The notes below the pieces were generated by a model. It worked only from the letters and a program-made list of their open reading frames with translations, was not told where the DNA came from and searched no databases. Positions 7,361-15,999 of a stretch of 64,000 nucleotides of DNA are shown here, piece by piece. The position numbers and the translations under genes are program-made. Origin of the DNA: Desulfoscipio geothermicus DSM 3669 (GTDB lineage Bacteria; Bacillota; Desulfotomaculia; Desulfotomaculales; Desulfallaceae). Numbering within the stretch: the first letter of the stretch is position 1; each line of letters starts with the position of its first letter. The stretch covers positions 62,001 to 126,000 of the forward strand of contig NZ_FOYM01000007.1 in the NCBI RefSeq assembly GCF_900115975.1, written 5' to 3'.

Positions 7361-9658
7361 ATGCCGCGTGGTAACAAGTTGAAAGATGAATTAAAGTACG
7401 AAATTGCCGGCATTACCCTGCTGGCTCTGGCCATATTAATTTTTATCAGCATCATCAATCCTTCCGTCGGGATGGTGGGGAAACTGGTCAACAATTCATT
7501 GATGCGCTTGGCGGGTGAAGGACGATATTTATTACCTGTTTTGCTGGCTTTTTTCGGCTGTAAAATGTTATATCGCAAAAGCAAGGCGAGAATGCCCGTC
7601 AATATATACGGGGCAATGATCGTTACCGTTGTTGCTTTAACCTTGCTGCATTTTTCAATACCCGGGGACTATGTCTTAAAGGCCGGGTTGCAGGGTGACG
7701 GCGGCGGTATTATTGGCGGCGTTACTTATTTTTTGTTGCTGAAGTCATTTGGTATCTGGGGCGTGTATATAATATTGGCCGCCCTGTTGCTTGTGGGCCT
7801 GCTGCTGCTGACCAATCAATCCATTGTAGTTTTGATAAATTATGTCTGGCATAAAACTGCGGGGGTGCTAAAAAAAACAATTCGCCTGGTGGATGACTTT
7901 CTGTTTGTCAATAGCAGCGACGGTGAGGCGGACGAGCAGGAAGATGCCCCCGTAATCATTGACCGGTGCAATGTAAACGATATGCCCGGCAACCCGGTGG
8001 ACAAGGATTATCTGGCCGAAGATGGGGAAGAAGATGCAGCGGGGGAACCGGTGGCCACTTTGCAAAAGGAGCGAAAATCCAACATCATTTACTATCGCCC
8101 GTTCAGGCAGGCCGCAGACGGGGAAGCGGAAGCCTACGCCGAAGAAAAATATGAAGAGACGCCGGCAAACCGGGCGGAGTTGAAAAAAAGCCCTCCGGCC
8201 ACAGGCAAAAAGGTATATAAATTGCCATCCATATCGTTACTGGCTAAGCCGGTGCGTGGTAAAATAAACAAGAATAACCGAGATATCACCGAGAATATTA
8301 AAAGGTTGGAAGAAACGCTGGTCAGCTTCGGCATCAAAGCCAAAGTCACCCAGGTTTCCAGGGGGCCGGCGATTACCAGGTACGAAATCCAGCCGCCCCC
8401 GGGAGTAAAAGTCAGCCGGATTGTCGGCCTTGCCGATGACATTGCTTTAAGTATGGCGGCGCCGGATGTGCGGATTGAGGCACCCATTCCCGGCAAAGCG
8501 GTGGTGGGTATTGAGGTGCCGAATAAGGAAATAGCCACGGTATACCTGCGCGAACTGGTGGAAACGGTTGATTTTCAAAAATCACCGTTGCATTTAACCA
8601 TTGCCCTGGGCAAGGACATTGCGGGCAATCCCATCGTGGATGACCTGGCCCGCATGCCACACCTGCTCATCGCCGGGGCCACCGGGGCGGGGAAAAGTGT
8701 TTGCTTGAACACCCTGATTGCCGGGTTTTTGTTCAAATCAACGCCCGAACAGGTTAAATTTTTAATCATTGACCCCAAAATGGTGGAACTGACCACGTTT
8801 AACGGTATTCCCCATCTGGTGTCTCCCGTGGTTACCGACCCCAAAAAAGCGGCCACTTCTTTGCGCTGGGCGGTTAAGGAAATGGAATACCGTTACGAGC
8901 TTTTTGCCCGCTCGGGTACGCGCGACATAATTCGTTACAATAACCTGATGCGCCGTCAGGGGAATGATCCTTTGCCCTTGTTGGTTATCATAATTGATGA
9001 ATTGGCGGATTTAATGATGGTGGCGCCGGCAGATGTGGAAGACGCCATCTGTCGGCTGGCCCAGATGGCCCGGGCGGCCGGCATCCACCTGGTTGTGGCC
9101 ACTCAGCGCCCTTCCGTCGACATTATTACCGGCCTGATCAAGGCCAATATTCCGTCCCGAATCAGTTTCGCCGTATCATCGCAAATTGATTCGCGCACCA
9201 TTTTGGACATGGGTGGGGCGGAAAAATTACTGGGCCAGGGAGATATGCTGTTTTGCCCGGTGGGTGCGTCCAAACCGGTCCGGGTTCAGGGAGCATATTT
9301 GTCGGACCGGGAAGTGGAAGTGCTGGTGCAGTTTTGGAAGCAGCAGTCCGAACCGGATTATGATGAAAGCATTGTCAAAGAGGCAGCACAAACGGTCGAT
9401 GCACCAGACCCGGAAGACGAACTGCTGGCTCTGGCGGTTAAAATATTTTTGGAAACGGGGCATGCTTCCATTTCACTTTTACAGCGCCGCCTGCACATTG
9501 GCTATGCCCGTGCGGCCAGGTTGATCGATATCATGGAAAATAAAGGATACGTGGGCGGTTACGAGGGCAGTAAACCAAGGACTGTACTAATTACTCCGGA
9601 CGAATATATGCGGCAGTTTTACAGCCGGCCGGATGCTCAGGCAGGAAATGACAATTAA
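7361..9658 (+). CDS. spoIIIE: DNA translocase FtsK/SpoIIIE
   Basis: ATP-driven DNA pump that moves chromosome DNA through the division or sporulation septum. It is 765 residues. It has four predicted transmembrane segments in the first 160 residues, an acidic low-complexity linker (about 185-270), the alpha/beta motor with Walker A GATGAGKS near residue 440 and Walker B IIIDELADL near 545, and a C-terminal winged-helix gamma domain (about 690-755) for KOPS/SRS recognition. The AAAGGAGGTGC ribosome-binding site is ideally placed before ATG 7361. Its position after ylzJ matches B. subtilis spoIIIE; the sequence alone does not separate the SpoIIIE role from a vegetative FtsK role. Confidence 0.95.
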   Translation: MPRGNKLKDELKYEIAGITLLALAILIFISIINPSVGMVGKLVNNSLMRLAGEGRYLLPVLLAFFGCKMLYRKSKARMPVNIYGAMIVTVVALTLLHFSIPGDYVLKAGLQGDGGGIIGGVTYFLLLKSFGIWGVYIILAALLLVGLLLLTNQSIVVLINYVWHKTAGVLKKTIRLVDDFLFVNSSDGEADEQEDAPVIIDRCNVNDMPGNPVDKDYLAEDGEEDAAGEPVATLQKERKSNIIYYRPFRQAADGEAEAYAEEKYEETPANRAELKKSPPATGKKVYKLPSISLLAKPVRGKINKNNRDITENIKRLEETLVSFGIKAKVTQVSRGPAITRYEIQPPPGVKVSRIVGLADDIALSMAAPDVRIEAPIPGKAVVGIEVPNKEIATVYLRELVETVDFQKSPLHLTIALGKDIAGNPIVDDLARMPHLLIAGATGAGKSVCLNTLIAGFLFKSTPEQVKFLIIDPKMVELTTFNGIPHLVSPVVTDPKKAATSLRWAVKEMEYRYELFARSGTRDIIRYNNLMRRQGNDPLPLLVIIIDELADLMMVAPADVEDAICRLAQMARAAGIHLVVATQRPSVDIITGLIKANIPSRISFAVSSQIDSRTILDMGGAEKLLGQGDMLFCPVGASKPVRVQGAYLSDREVEVLVQFWKQQSEPDYDESIVKEAAQTVDAPDPEDELLALAVKIFLETGHASISLLQRRLHIGYARAARLIDIMENKGYVGGYEGSKPRTVLITPDEYMRQFYSRPDAQAGNDN

Positions 9659-9680
9659 AAAGGAGGATAAATATTGAGTT

Positions 9681-10805
9681 GTGTCGAAGGGAAAACCTAA
9701 CTTTGTTTTTAATCCCTTGCTACCGGAGGACAAGTTGCAGTTTATGTACAGGGACGTTGCTATTACAAGGGCCCTTATCGAATTAAAGGATATACCTTTG
9801 GTTGATCTCCGTTCACCGGGCGAGTACTCTACGGCTACCATACCCGGCGCCTGTAACATTCCGCTGCTGGACAACATTGAACGGGCCCTGGTGGGTACCG
9901 CGCATAAGGAGGCGGGGCCGGATAAGGCCAGGGAACTGGCCATGGAATTAATTGCCCCACGGCTGCCCGATTTTGTTTATTCTTTTAAAAAAATTGCTCC
10001 CCAAAAGGAAGTAGTTATTTTCTGCTGGCGGGGAGGCGACCGCAGCCATTTTACCGCTTGCATCCTGGATGCCATGGGCTTCAAGGTGCACCGGATACTT
10101 GGCGGTTTCAAGGCTTACCGCCGTTATGTCATTGAATATTTGGAAAGGGATACGCTGCCGCTGCGTGCAGTGGTCATTCATGGTTTGACCGGGGTGGGTA
10201 AAACCGATGTTTTGTTGGCACTACGGCGCCGGGGCTTCCCCGTGCTCGACCTGGAGGGACTGGCCCGGCACAGGGGATCGGTGTTCGGTAAGATTGGTCA
10301 CCCCCCTTCCCCCACCCAAAAGATGTTTGAGGCGCTTATCGAGCGGGAATTGCGGCGGGCGGAGGATTACGGCATTTTTTTCGTGGAATGTGAAAGCCGC
10401 AGACTGGGTAAATTGACTGTGCCGGCTTCGGTATTAAACAACATGCAAAGGGGGTACCGGATTTTGCTTTATGCGCCGGTCCCAACGCGGATATCACGTA
10501 TTATAAGGGATTACGCGGACGGTGGGACAGGTAATTTGGCCGCTCTCCAGGACGCGGTCGGCCGGTTGACAAAATACCTGGGTAAGAATAAAGTAGTCGA
10601 ATTAAATCACATGCTGGATATGGGTGATTTGTCAAACGTCATTGAGTTTCTCTTGTTGCATTATTATGATCCGTTGTACAATTATCCCGACGGGCCAAGC
10701 GGTGCATATGATTTATCGGTAAATACCGGTGATATGGCGGCTGCGGTGCAGGTAATTGAAGATTTTGCCTGCAATTTGCCGGAATACAATATTCCGGGGA
10801 GGTGA
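9681..10805 (+). CDS. mnmH: tRNA 2-selenouridine/geranyl-2-thiouridine synthase MnmH (SelU)
   Basis: Replaces sulfur by selenium in wobble 2-thiouridine of Lys/Glu/Gln tRNAs, using selenophosphate, via a geranylated intermediate. It is 374 residues. The N-terminal rhodanese domain has the catalytic Cys115 in FCWRGGDRS, followed by GFKVHRILGGFKAYRR. The C-terminal half carries a P-loop GLTGVGKT near residue 170. The start is GTG 9681 behind AGGAGG with a rather long spacing of about 14 bases. It is inserted between spoIIIE and the rodZ-like gene and is cotranscribed with them (gaps of 22 and 6 bases). Selenophosphate synthase is not in the window, so true selenium use is inferred. Confidence 0.88.
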   Translation: MSKGKPNFVFNPLLPEDKLQFMYRDVAITRALIELKDIPLVDLRSPGEYSTATIPGACNIPLLDNIERALVGTAHKEAGPDKARELAMELIAPRLPDFVYSFKKIAPQKEVVIFCWRGGDRSHFTACILDAMGFKVHRILGGFKAYRRYVIEYLERDTLPLRAVVIHGLTGVGKTDVLLALRRRGFPVLDLEGLARHRGSVFGKIGHPPSPTQKMFEALIERELRRAEDYGIFFVECESRRLGKLTVPASVLNNMQRGYRILLYAPVPTRISRIIRDYADGGTGNLAALQDAVGRLTKYLGKNKVVELNHMLDMGDLSNVIEFLLLHYYDPLYNYPDGPSGAYDLSVNTGDMAAAVQVIEDFACNLPEYNIPGR

Positions 10806-10811
10806 CGGCAT

Positions 10812-11612
10812 TTGTCCATTGGTGAGGTATTGCAGCGGGCCAGGGAAGATATGGGGGCCACTCTGGAAGACGTGGAAAAAGAAACCAAAATTCGCCGCAA
10901 ATATATCATTGCCCTGGAAAAGGATAATTTTGACGTTTTGCCCGGTCGCGTTTACGTTAGAGGGTTTTTGCGCAATTACGCGCGTTTTTTGGGAATGGAC
11001 GGGGAAGCTCTGGTTAACCAGTATAACGAACTTTTTGCGCCACTGAAAGGGGAACAGGCGGTCCAGGAGCCGTTTATGGAGCAACCCGCACGGCCCACGG
11101 GTTGGCGAAGGGGCCTGACCGTTGCAGTGGCGGTAATTCTGGTGGGGCTGGCGTTATATTGGAGCGGGATACTGGATAGAAATTTACGGGATGAAATGGC
11201 CGACGACGGCCAATATCAAGGACCGGCCAAATCCCTTGGCGAAAAGTCGCCTGATTCAAACGGCGGGCCTTCCGGAAACCAAAAGCAGGCGCCGGGTTCG
11301 GCGGCTGAAAGAGATAACAAGGGCGATACCGGCGCTGATGCCCAAGGTGTGGACATGGTTTTACAGGTTACGGACCGGGAATGCTGGATGCGCGTGGTAG
11401 TGGATAATGAAAGTGTTTTCGAGGGCACGGTGGGACCCAATAACGTTAAAAAATTTGCGGGCCGGGAAAGTATTTGGGTGAAACTGGGCGATGCCGGTGC
11501 CGTTAAGGTCTGGGCCAACGGCAAGGACTATGGTTATCTGGGCGGGCCCGGAGATGTGGTCAAAAGGGTATTCACGTTGAAAAAGGACGGTAAACAAGCT
11601 GCCGGGGGATGA
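10812..11612 (+). CDS. rodZ: RodZ-like helix-turn-helix membrane protein
   Basis: Cytoskeleton-linked membrane protein of the RodZ/YmfM family. It is 266 residues. The N-terminal XRE-type HTH spans residues 1-70 (SIGEVLQRAREDMGATLEDV, then IRRKYIIALE). One transmembrane segment lies at about 100-117, followed by a polar, Gly/Ser/Asp-rich extracytoplasmic linker (about 125-180) and a C-terminal DUF4115 beta domain (about 180-260). In the family the HTH binds MreB rather than DNA. The start is TTG 10812 behind GGGGAGGTGA. It matches B. subtilis ymfM, just upstream of pgsA. The intrinsic terminator overlaps the last codons. Confidence 0.88.
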   Translation: MSIGEVLQRAREDMGATLEDVEKETKIRRKYIIALEKDNFDVLPGRVYVRGFLRNYARFLGMDGEALVNQYNELFAPLKGEQAVQEPFMEQPARPTGWRRGLTVAVAVILVGLALYWSGILDRNLRDEMADDGQYQGPAKSLGEKSPDSNGGPSGNQKQAPGSAAERDNKGDTGADAQGVDMVLQVTDRECWMRVVVDNESVFEGTVGPNNVKKFAGRESIWVKLGDAGAVKVWANGKDYGYLGGPGDVVKRVFTLKKDGKQAAGG

Positions 11613-11635
11613 TCCAACATGCCTTCCGGCTTTTT
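11601..11635 (+). terminator. Rho-independent terminator overlapping the rodZ-like stop
   Basis: GCCGGGGG (11601-11608) pairs with CCTTCCGGC (to 11630) with two G-U pairs, and five Ts follow. The stop codon 11610-11612 lies inside the loop. Confidence 0.75.
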
Positions 11636-11657
11636 ATATGCACCACGTTTATTTCTT

Positions 11658-11686
11658 TTGACAGCAGCCGTTTTTCTAAGTTATAC
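11658..11686 (+). promoter_or_regulatory. Sigma-A promoter for rimO-pgsA
   Basis: Perfect TTGACA (11658-11663), 17-bp spacer, TTATAC (11681-11686). The expected start is near 11693, about 24 bases before the rimO ATG. Confidence 0.85.
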
Positions 11687-11716
11687 TGGTGTGAAGAATT
11701 GGAAAAGGTGTTGTAG

Positions 11717-13048
11717 ATGTCCACAGTAATTGGTTTTATCAGTCTTGGCTGCCCCAAAAACAGGGTGGATACCGAAACCATGCTCGGGTGCCTGGAAGGG
11801 GCCGGCTATACTTTAACAGGGGACCTGGCAGAGGCCGAAATAATTGTCATCAATACCTGCGGCTTTATAACTGCGGCCAAGGAGGAGTCCATAGAGGCCA
11901 TTCTTGAAGCCGCGCGATACAAAAAAACCGGTCGATGCCGTTACTTACTGGTAGCAGGCTGCCTGCCCCAGCGGTACGGCCGGGAGTTGTTGCAAGAAAT
12001 GCCGGAAATAGACGGCGTTATGGGCACCGGGGCGGTGCCCGAAATAATTGCTGCGCTGGACAGGATGCAAGCGGACGAAAGGGTGTTGGCGGTACATGAT
12101 CCGGGTTATATAGATCACGCGCCGGCGCCCAGGAAGTTGACCACGCCCGGACATACCGCTTACCTGAAGATCGCCGAGGGCTGCGACAATTGCTGCTCCT
12201 ATTGCGCCATCCCCGCCATCAGGGGCCCTTATCGCAGCCGACCGATGGATGTTGTTCTGGCCGAGGCGCAGGATTTGTGCGCCCGGGGGGTCAGGGAACT
12301 GGTCGTCGTAGCCCAGGAGACCACCCGGTACGGGTTGGACCTTTATGGCAGATATGCTTTGAGGGAATTGCTGCAGGGACTGGTGGCCCTGGAAGATTGT
12401 CGGTGGATCAGGCTGATGTATTGTTATCCGACTTCTTTTACGGATGATTTAATTGAACTCATAGCTTCCGCTGAAAAGATATGCCCTTATATTGATTTAC
12501 CTCTGCAGCATATTAATAACCGTATTTTAAAAATGATGAACAGGCGGGGAAACAAGGAAGTCATTGTCAATTTAATTACGAAATTGCGCCGGTCCGTACC
12601 CGGACTGGTTTTGCGCACCACCTTTATTGCCGGATTCCCCGGTGAAACCGAGGAAGAATTTGCCGAACTGCTTGACTTTATGGAGCGGGTTAAGTTTGAG
12701 CGGGCCGGTGTATTCGGTTTTTCGCCCGAAGAGGGCACGCCGGCGGCGGCATTGCCGGGCCGGCTGGATGAAGAAACCATCGCGGCGCGGGTGGACAAGG
12801 CCATGCGCCTGCAACAGGGCATATCACTGGCTTACAACCGGCAGCAAGTCGGGCGGGAAGTGCAGGTGCTGGTGGAAGGCTGGGACGATGAAGCAAAAAT
12901 GTACTGGGGCAGAACCAGGGCTGACGCTCCGGAAATAGACGGCCGGGTATTTTTTACTTCTTATGATGATGTTCGGGCGGGAGATTTTGTGCAGGTTAAA
13001 ATTTTGGCTGCCGCGGAATACGATTTATCGGGAGTACGGACAAAATGA
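11717..13048 (+). CDS. rimO: Ribosomal protein S12 methylthiotransferase RimO
   Basis: Radical-SAM enzyme that adds a methylthio group to an Asp of ribosomal protein S12. It is 443 residues. The N-terminal UPF0004 domain has its three cluster cysteines (SLGCPKN near 12, INTCGF near 48, VAGCLPQ near 82). The radical-SAM motif CX3CX2C is seen at C156, C160 and C163 in CDNCCSYC, and the C-terminal TRAM domain runs from about residue 375. ATG 11717 sits behind AAAGGTG and a good sigma-A promoter. It overlaps pgsA by four bases (ATGA). Confidence 0.95.
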   Translation: MSTVIGFISLGCPKNRVDTETMLGCLEGAGYTLTGDLAEAEIIVINTCGFITAAKEESIEAILEAARYKKTGRCRYLLVAGCLPQRYGRELLQEMPEIDGVMGTGAVPEIIAALDRMQADERVLAVHDPGYIDHAPAPRKLTTPGHTAYLKIAEGCDNCCSYCAIPAIRGPYRSRPMDVVLAEAQDLCARGVRELVVVAQETTRYGLDLYGRYALRELLQGLVALEDCRWIRLMYCYPTSFTDDLIELIASAEKICPYIDLPLQHINNRILKMMNRRGNKEVIVNLITKLRRSVPGLVLRTTFIAGFPGETEEEFAELLDFMERVKFERAGVFGFSPEEGTPAAALPGRLDEETIAARVDKAMRLQQGISLAYNRQQVGREVQVLVEGWDDEAKMYWGRTRADAPEIDGRVFFTSYDDVRAGDFVQVKILAAAEYDLSGVRTK

Positions 13049-13590
13049 ACTTACCGAATCAACTGACCTTGCTCAGGATTTTGATGGTGCCGGTCTTTCT
13101 GGTGCTGCTCTCGTTACGCTTACCCCTGGGCGATTATATCGCGGCGGGCGTTTTTGTCCTGGCCGCCTGCACCGACGGATTGGACGGATATATAGCTCGC
13201 AAACATAAACAAATTACCAGTTTGGGCAAATTGCTGGATCCGTTAGCTGATAAGTTGCTTGTATCAGCAGCACTTATCGCCCTGGTGGAGCTTGGCCGGT
13301 TATCCGGGTGGGTGGCGGTGGTGATTATCGGGCGGGAATTCGCGGTAACGGGGTTGCGTTCTCTGGCCGTTGCGGAAGGGGTGGTCATTGCGGCCAGTAA
13401 ACTGGGTAAAATTAAGACCATTACGCAGATTGTGGCCATTGTGGCCATGTTTTTACGCAACTTTCCCTTTAGCTTGATTGGTGTACCCTTCAGTAATATA
13501 GCTATGGCCGTGGCCGTTATATTCACTATCTGGTCGGGCATGGATTATTTTCAGCAAGCCGGTTTTCTGTTACGCAAGCAAAGAAATTAA
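13045..13590 (+). CDS. pgsA: CDP-diacylglycerol-glycerol-3-phosphate 3-phosphatidyltransferase
   Basis: Makes phosphatidylglycerol phosphate at the membrane. It is 181 residues with about five transmembrane segments. The complete CDP-alcohol phosphotransferase motif D-x2-DG-x2-AR-x8-G-x3-D-x3-D is present at Asp44, Asp47-Gly48, Ala51-Arg52, Gly61, Asp65 and Asp69. It is translationally coupled to rimO by an ATGA overlap and closed by a terminator 10 bases downstream. The order rodZ-pgsA-cinA-recA is conserved in Firmicutes, here interrupted by rimO and a protease pair. Confidence 0.95.
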   Translation: MNLPNQLTLLRILMVPVFLVLLSLRLPLGDYIAAGVFVLAACTDGLDGYIARKHKQITSLGKLLDPLADKLLVSAALIALVELGRLSGWVAVVIIGREFAVTGLRSLAVAEGVVIAASKLGKIKTITQIVAIVAMFLRNFPFSLIGVPFSNIAMAVAVIFTIWSGMDYFQQAGFLLRKQRN

Positions 13591-13600
13591 GTGCATGTAC

Positions 13601-13627
13601 CCTTGCCGACGGCAAGGCTTTATTTTT
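13601..13627 (+). terminator. Rho-independent terminator after pgsA
   Basis: CCTTGCC (13601-13607) and GGCAAGG (13611-13617) with a GAC loop are followed by a T-rich tract. Confidence 0.8.
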
Positions 13628-13665
13628 GCTGGAGACAATTCCCTGCCAAAAGGGCGCCCCGGTTA

Positions 13666-13674
13666 TGTTATAAT
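13666..13674 (+). promoter_or_regulatory. Extended -10 promoter for the membrane protein/protease pair
   Basis: TGTTATAAT is TG-N-TATAAT, an extended -10 element. No good -35 is seen at 17 bp. It lies 80 bases before ATG 13754. Confidence 0.55.
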
Positions 13675-13753
13675 AATTCATTGTCAGAACAAGTATGTAT
13701 GCCGGTTGTTTTTGTTTCCAGCCGGGGCTTCACGGGTAGAAAGGAATGATAAA

Positions 13754-14320
13754 ATGCGCTGGCAGGGCTTTAAAATTCATGTGGTAATTATATCTCTGGT
13801 CGTCGGACTGGCGGCGTTTATGGGAGCGCACTGGCTGTATACCAGCTTGAATTTCCAACAGCCGTTGCAAAAGCAAATGGATAACAACAGCCTGGTGGCC
13901 TCTTATAAGATTGTGGAAAACGGGGACCGGTACAAAATTATTGTTTCTTTGCGGAACCGCGAAAACATGAATTTAATGCAGTCTTACCGTCAGATATACG
14001 ATAAAGTACGGGAGATAATGGGCAACCGCCCGTTTACCATTGAATTGGTCAACCGGCCGAATGACCGGTTGAACGGTGTACTGAACCAAGGGCGGTTTGC
14101 CATTCATGAAGCGCTGGTGAAAGGCAACTTCCGGGAGATGTTTGACGCTTTGCATCGGTACGCCCGCCGGGCCGGCGTGGAATCAAGGGTTTATATTGAC
14201 GATGACTACGTTTACTGGCAGATGCGGGACGGCGCAAATTACCTTTATGAGGTAGTGCCCAGGGGAGTGTCTACCGGCGGTGGAGCATTGGGTTTGGAAA
14301 GGGGGTATGACGGTGCTTAA
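13754..14320 (+). CDS. Single-pass membrane protein of unknown function, partner of the FtsH-like gene
   Basis: A 188-residue protein starting MRWQGFKIH. One transmembrane segment (about residues 8-28) is followed by a soluble extracytoplasmic region of about 150 residues with no cysteines and no motif I recognise. It contains VASYKIVENGDRYKIIVSL and a predicted helical stretch around FAIHEALVKGNFREMFDAL. ATG 13754 is preferred over an upstream in-frame extension because of the GAAAGGA ribosome-binding site and the extended -10 promoter just ahead. It overlaps the following protease gene by 14 bases, so the two are coupled. It may act as the extracytoplasmic sensor or substrate receptor that the short protease lacks; this is inference. 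Confidence 0.75.
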   Translation: MRWQGFKIHVVIISLVVGLAAFMGAHWLYTSLNFQQPLQKQMDNNSLVASYKIVENGDRYKIIVSLRNRENMNLMQSYRQIYDKVREIMGNRPFTIELVNRPNDRLNGVLNQGRFAIHEALVKGNFREMFDALHRYARRAGVESRVYIDDDYVYWQMRDGANYLYEVVPRGVSTGGGALGLERGYDGA

Positions 14321-15794
14321 AGAAGTTGGTATGGGGCTGGGTCTGGCGGCGATTTTGTTTCTAGTGATATCCGGCTATGATGTCACCCCGATATTGTTTA
14401 TGGGTTTGGCCGCCGGGTTGCTGTTTTATATCGCCCGGTCCCGCGGCATGCTGACGGCAACTTTTAACGCTGCGCCGGCCGCCTGCAGGCCCGAGGTTTG
14501 CTTTGCCGATATCGGTGGACAGAAAACCGCCGTAAATGAATTAAAGGAAGCATTGGATTTTATTAAAAACCACGAGCAAATCATAAAACTGGGTATCAGA
14601 CCGCTCAAGGGCATTTTGCTCACCGGGCCGCCGGGAACCGGTAAAACCCTGCTGGCCAAGGCGGCCGCGGGCTATACCGACTCGGTTTTTGTGGCCTGCA
14701 GCGGCTCCGAATTTATTGAAATGTACGCCGGCGTGGGCGCGCAGCGGGTGCGTCAGCTGTTTAAAACGGCCCGGGACAACGCACTCAAGCAGAAGAAAGA
14801 AAGTGCCATCATTTTCATTGACGAAATTGACATCCTGGGCGGTAAAAGGGGACAGAATACCAGCCATCACGAGTATGACCAGACACTGAACCAGCTGCTG
14901 GTGGAAATGGACGGAATGAAAGTCAACGATAAGGTTCGTATTCTGGTGGTGGCCGCCACCAACCGGGTGGACATGCTGGACCCGGCGCTGTTGCGTCCAG
15001 GGCGGTTTGACCGCCAGGTAAAGGTGGACCTGCCGGACAAGGCGGGCCGCCTGGAAATATTGAAGCTGCACAGCCGCAACAAACCCCTGGCCGATGATAT
15101 CGACCTGGAAAAGATAGCACAGGAAACTTTTAGTTTCAGCGGGGCTCACCTGGAAAGCCTGGCCAATGAAGGCGCTATTTTGGCCATGCGCGAGGGATGC
15201 GTAAAAATTGAGCAGAGGCATTTTCTTGAAGCCATCGACAAGGTGATGATGGGTGAGAAGTTGGACAGGCGCCCGGCCAGGGAAGAGTTGGAGCGGGTGG
15301 CCGTGCACGAAGTGGGACATGCCCTGGTCAGCGAGCGCATTCGTCCGGGTTCGGTTTCAACGCTCACCATTACGCCGCGCGGCCAGGCGCTTGGGTATAT
15401 GCGGCAGGTGCCGGAAGACGACACTTACCTGCATACCAGGGAGTACCTGGAAAATCAAATTCAGGTTTTACTCGCCGGGTCAGTGGCCGAAGAATTGGTG
15501 CTGGGCAATCGCAGTACCGGTGCCGGCAACGATTTCCAGCAGGCCATAAAAATGGCCGGGCAAATAATCCGCTCGGGCATGTCCGAACTGGGCGTGGTGG
15601 ACCCGGAAATACTGCCGCCGGATCTGCGTTACCGGGTGGTCAGCAGTATCATCAGGGGGCAGGAAAAGAAGGTCAAGGATTTTCTGGGCCGCATGAAGGA
15701 CGCCGTCAAACACATTGTACACACTTTACTGGCGGAGGAGAAAATATCCGGTGAGCGTTTCCGATTAATGATAAAACAGCATTTAATTCAATAA
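14307..15794 (+). CDS. Short FtsH-like AAA+ zinc metalloprotease
   Basis: Membrane-anchored ATP-dependent protease, 495 residues from ATG 14307. Two closely spaced hydrophobic segments (about 8-25 and 30-45) replace the FtsH N terminus, so the 75-100-residue extracytoplasmic domain of true FtsH is absent. The AAA+ module has Walker A GPPGTGKT (about 105), Walker B IIFIDEID, and the second-region-of-homology arginines. The M41 protease domain has HEVGH near residue 334 and the third ligand Asp in GAGNDFQQA, so it should be active. A GTG at 14280 is in frame but lacks a ribosome-binding site. The real ftsH is presumably elsewhere. It overlaps the preceding membrane-protein gene. Confidence 0.85.
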   Translation: MTVLKEVGMGLGLAAILFLVISGYDVTPILFMGLAAGLLFYIARSRGMLTATFNAAPAACRPEVCFADIGGQKTAVNELKEALDFIKNHEQIIKLGIRPLKGILLTGPPGTGKTLLAKAAAGYTDSVFVACSGSEFIEMYAGVGAQRVRQLFKTARDNALKQKKESAIIFIDEIDILGGKRGQNTSHHEYDQTLNQLLVEMDGMKVNDKVRILVVAATNRVDMLDPALLRPGRFDRQVKVDLPDKAGRLEILKLHSRNKPLADDIDLEKIAQETFSFSGAHLESLANEGAILAMREGCVKIEQRHFLEAIDKVMMGEKLDRRPAREELERVAVHEVGHALVSERIRPGSVSTLTITPRGQALGYMRQVPEDDTYLHTREYLENQIQVLLAGSVAEELVLGNRSTGAGNDFQQAIKMAGQIIRSGMSELGVVDPEILPPDLRYRVVSSIIRGQEKKVKDFLGRMKDAVKHIVHTLLAEEKISGERFRLMIKQHLIQ

Positions 15795-15807
15795 ACTGAT
15801 TTAGTTT

Positions 15808-15901
15808 TGCGCAGCTGCATAAAAGCCCCAAATGCCGGATAGGTATTTGTTATACTTATTACGGCAGTATATTAAATGCTGGCTTTTTATGCAAGCTGCG
15901 T
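15808..15901. repeat. Long imperfect stem-loop between the FtsH-like gene and cinA
   Basis: CGCAGCTGCATAAAAGCC (15810-15827) is nearly complementary to GGCTTTTTATGCAAGCTGCG (15881-15900), with one bulged base on each arm. Inside is a second pair ATGCCG/CGGCAG. It could terminate the protease operon or be a processed RNA structure. The sequence does not decide. Confidence 0.6.
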
Positions 15902-15999
15902 ATTTTGCATTCCTAAAATTATTGGCTTTGCCGGGTGAATGCAAGCAGGGAATGCTCCGACCCGGCGCGAATAGTCAAATTCAAACGGGGTGAAAAAAA

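Noticed and set aside
14541-15320. 259-codon antisense open frame inside the FtsH-like gene
   Set aside because: Shadow of conserved AAA+ coding sequence; no start signals.
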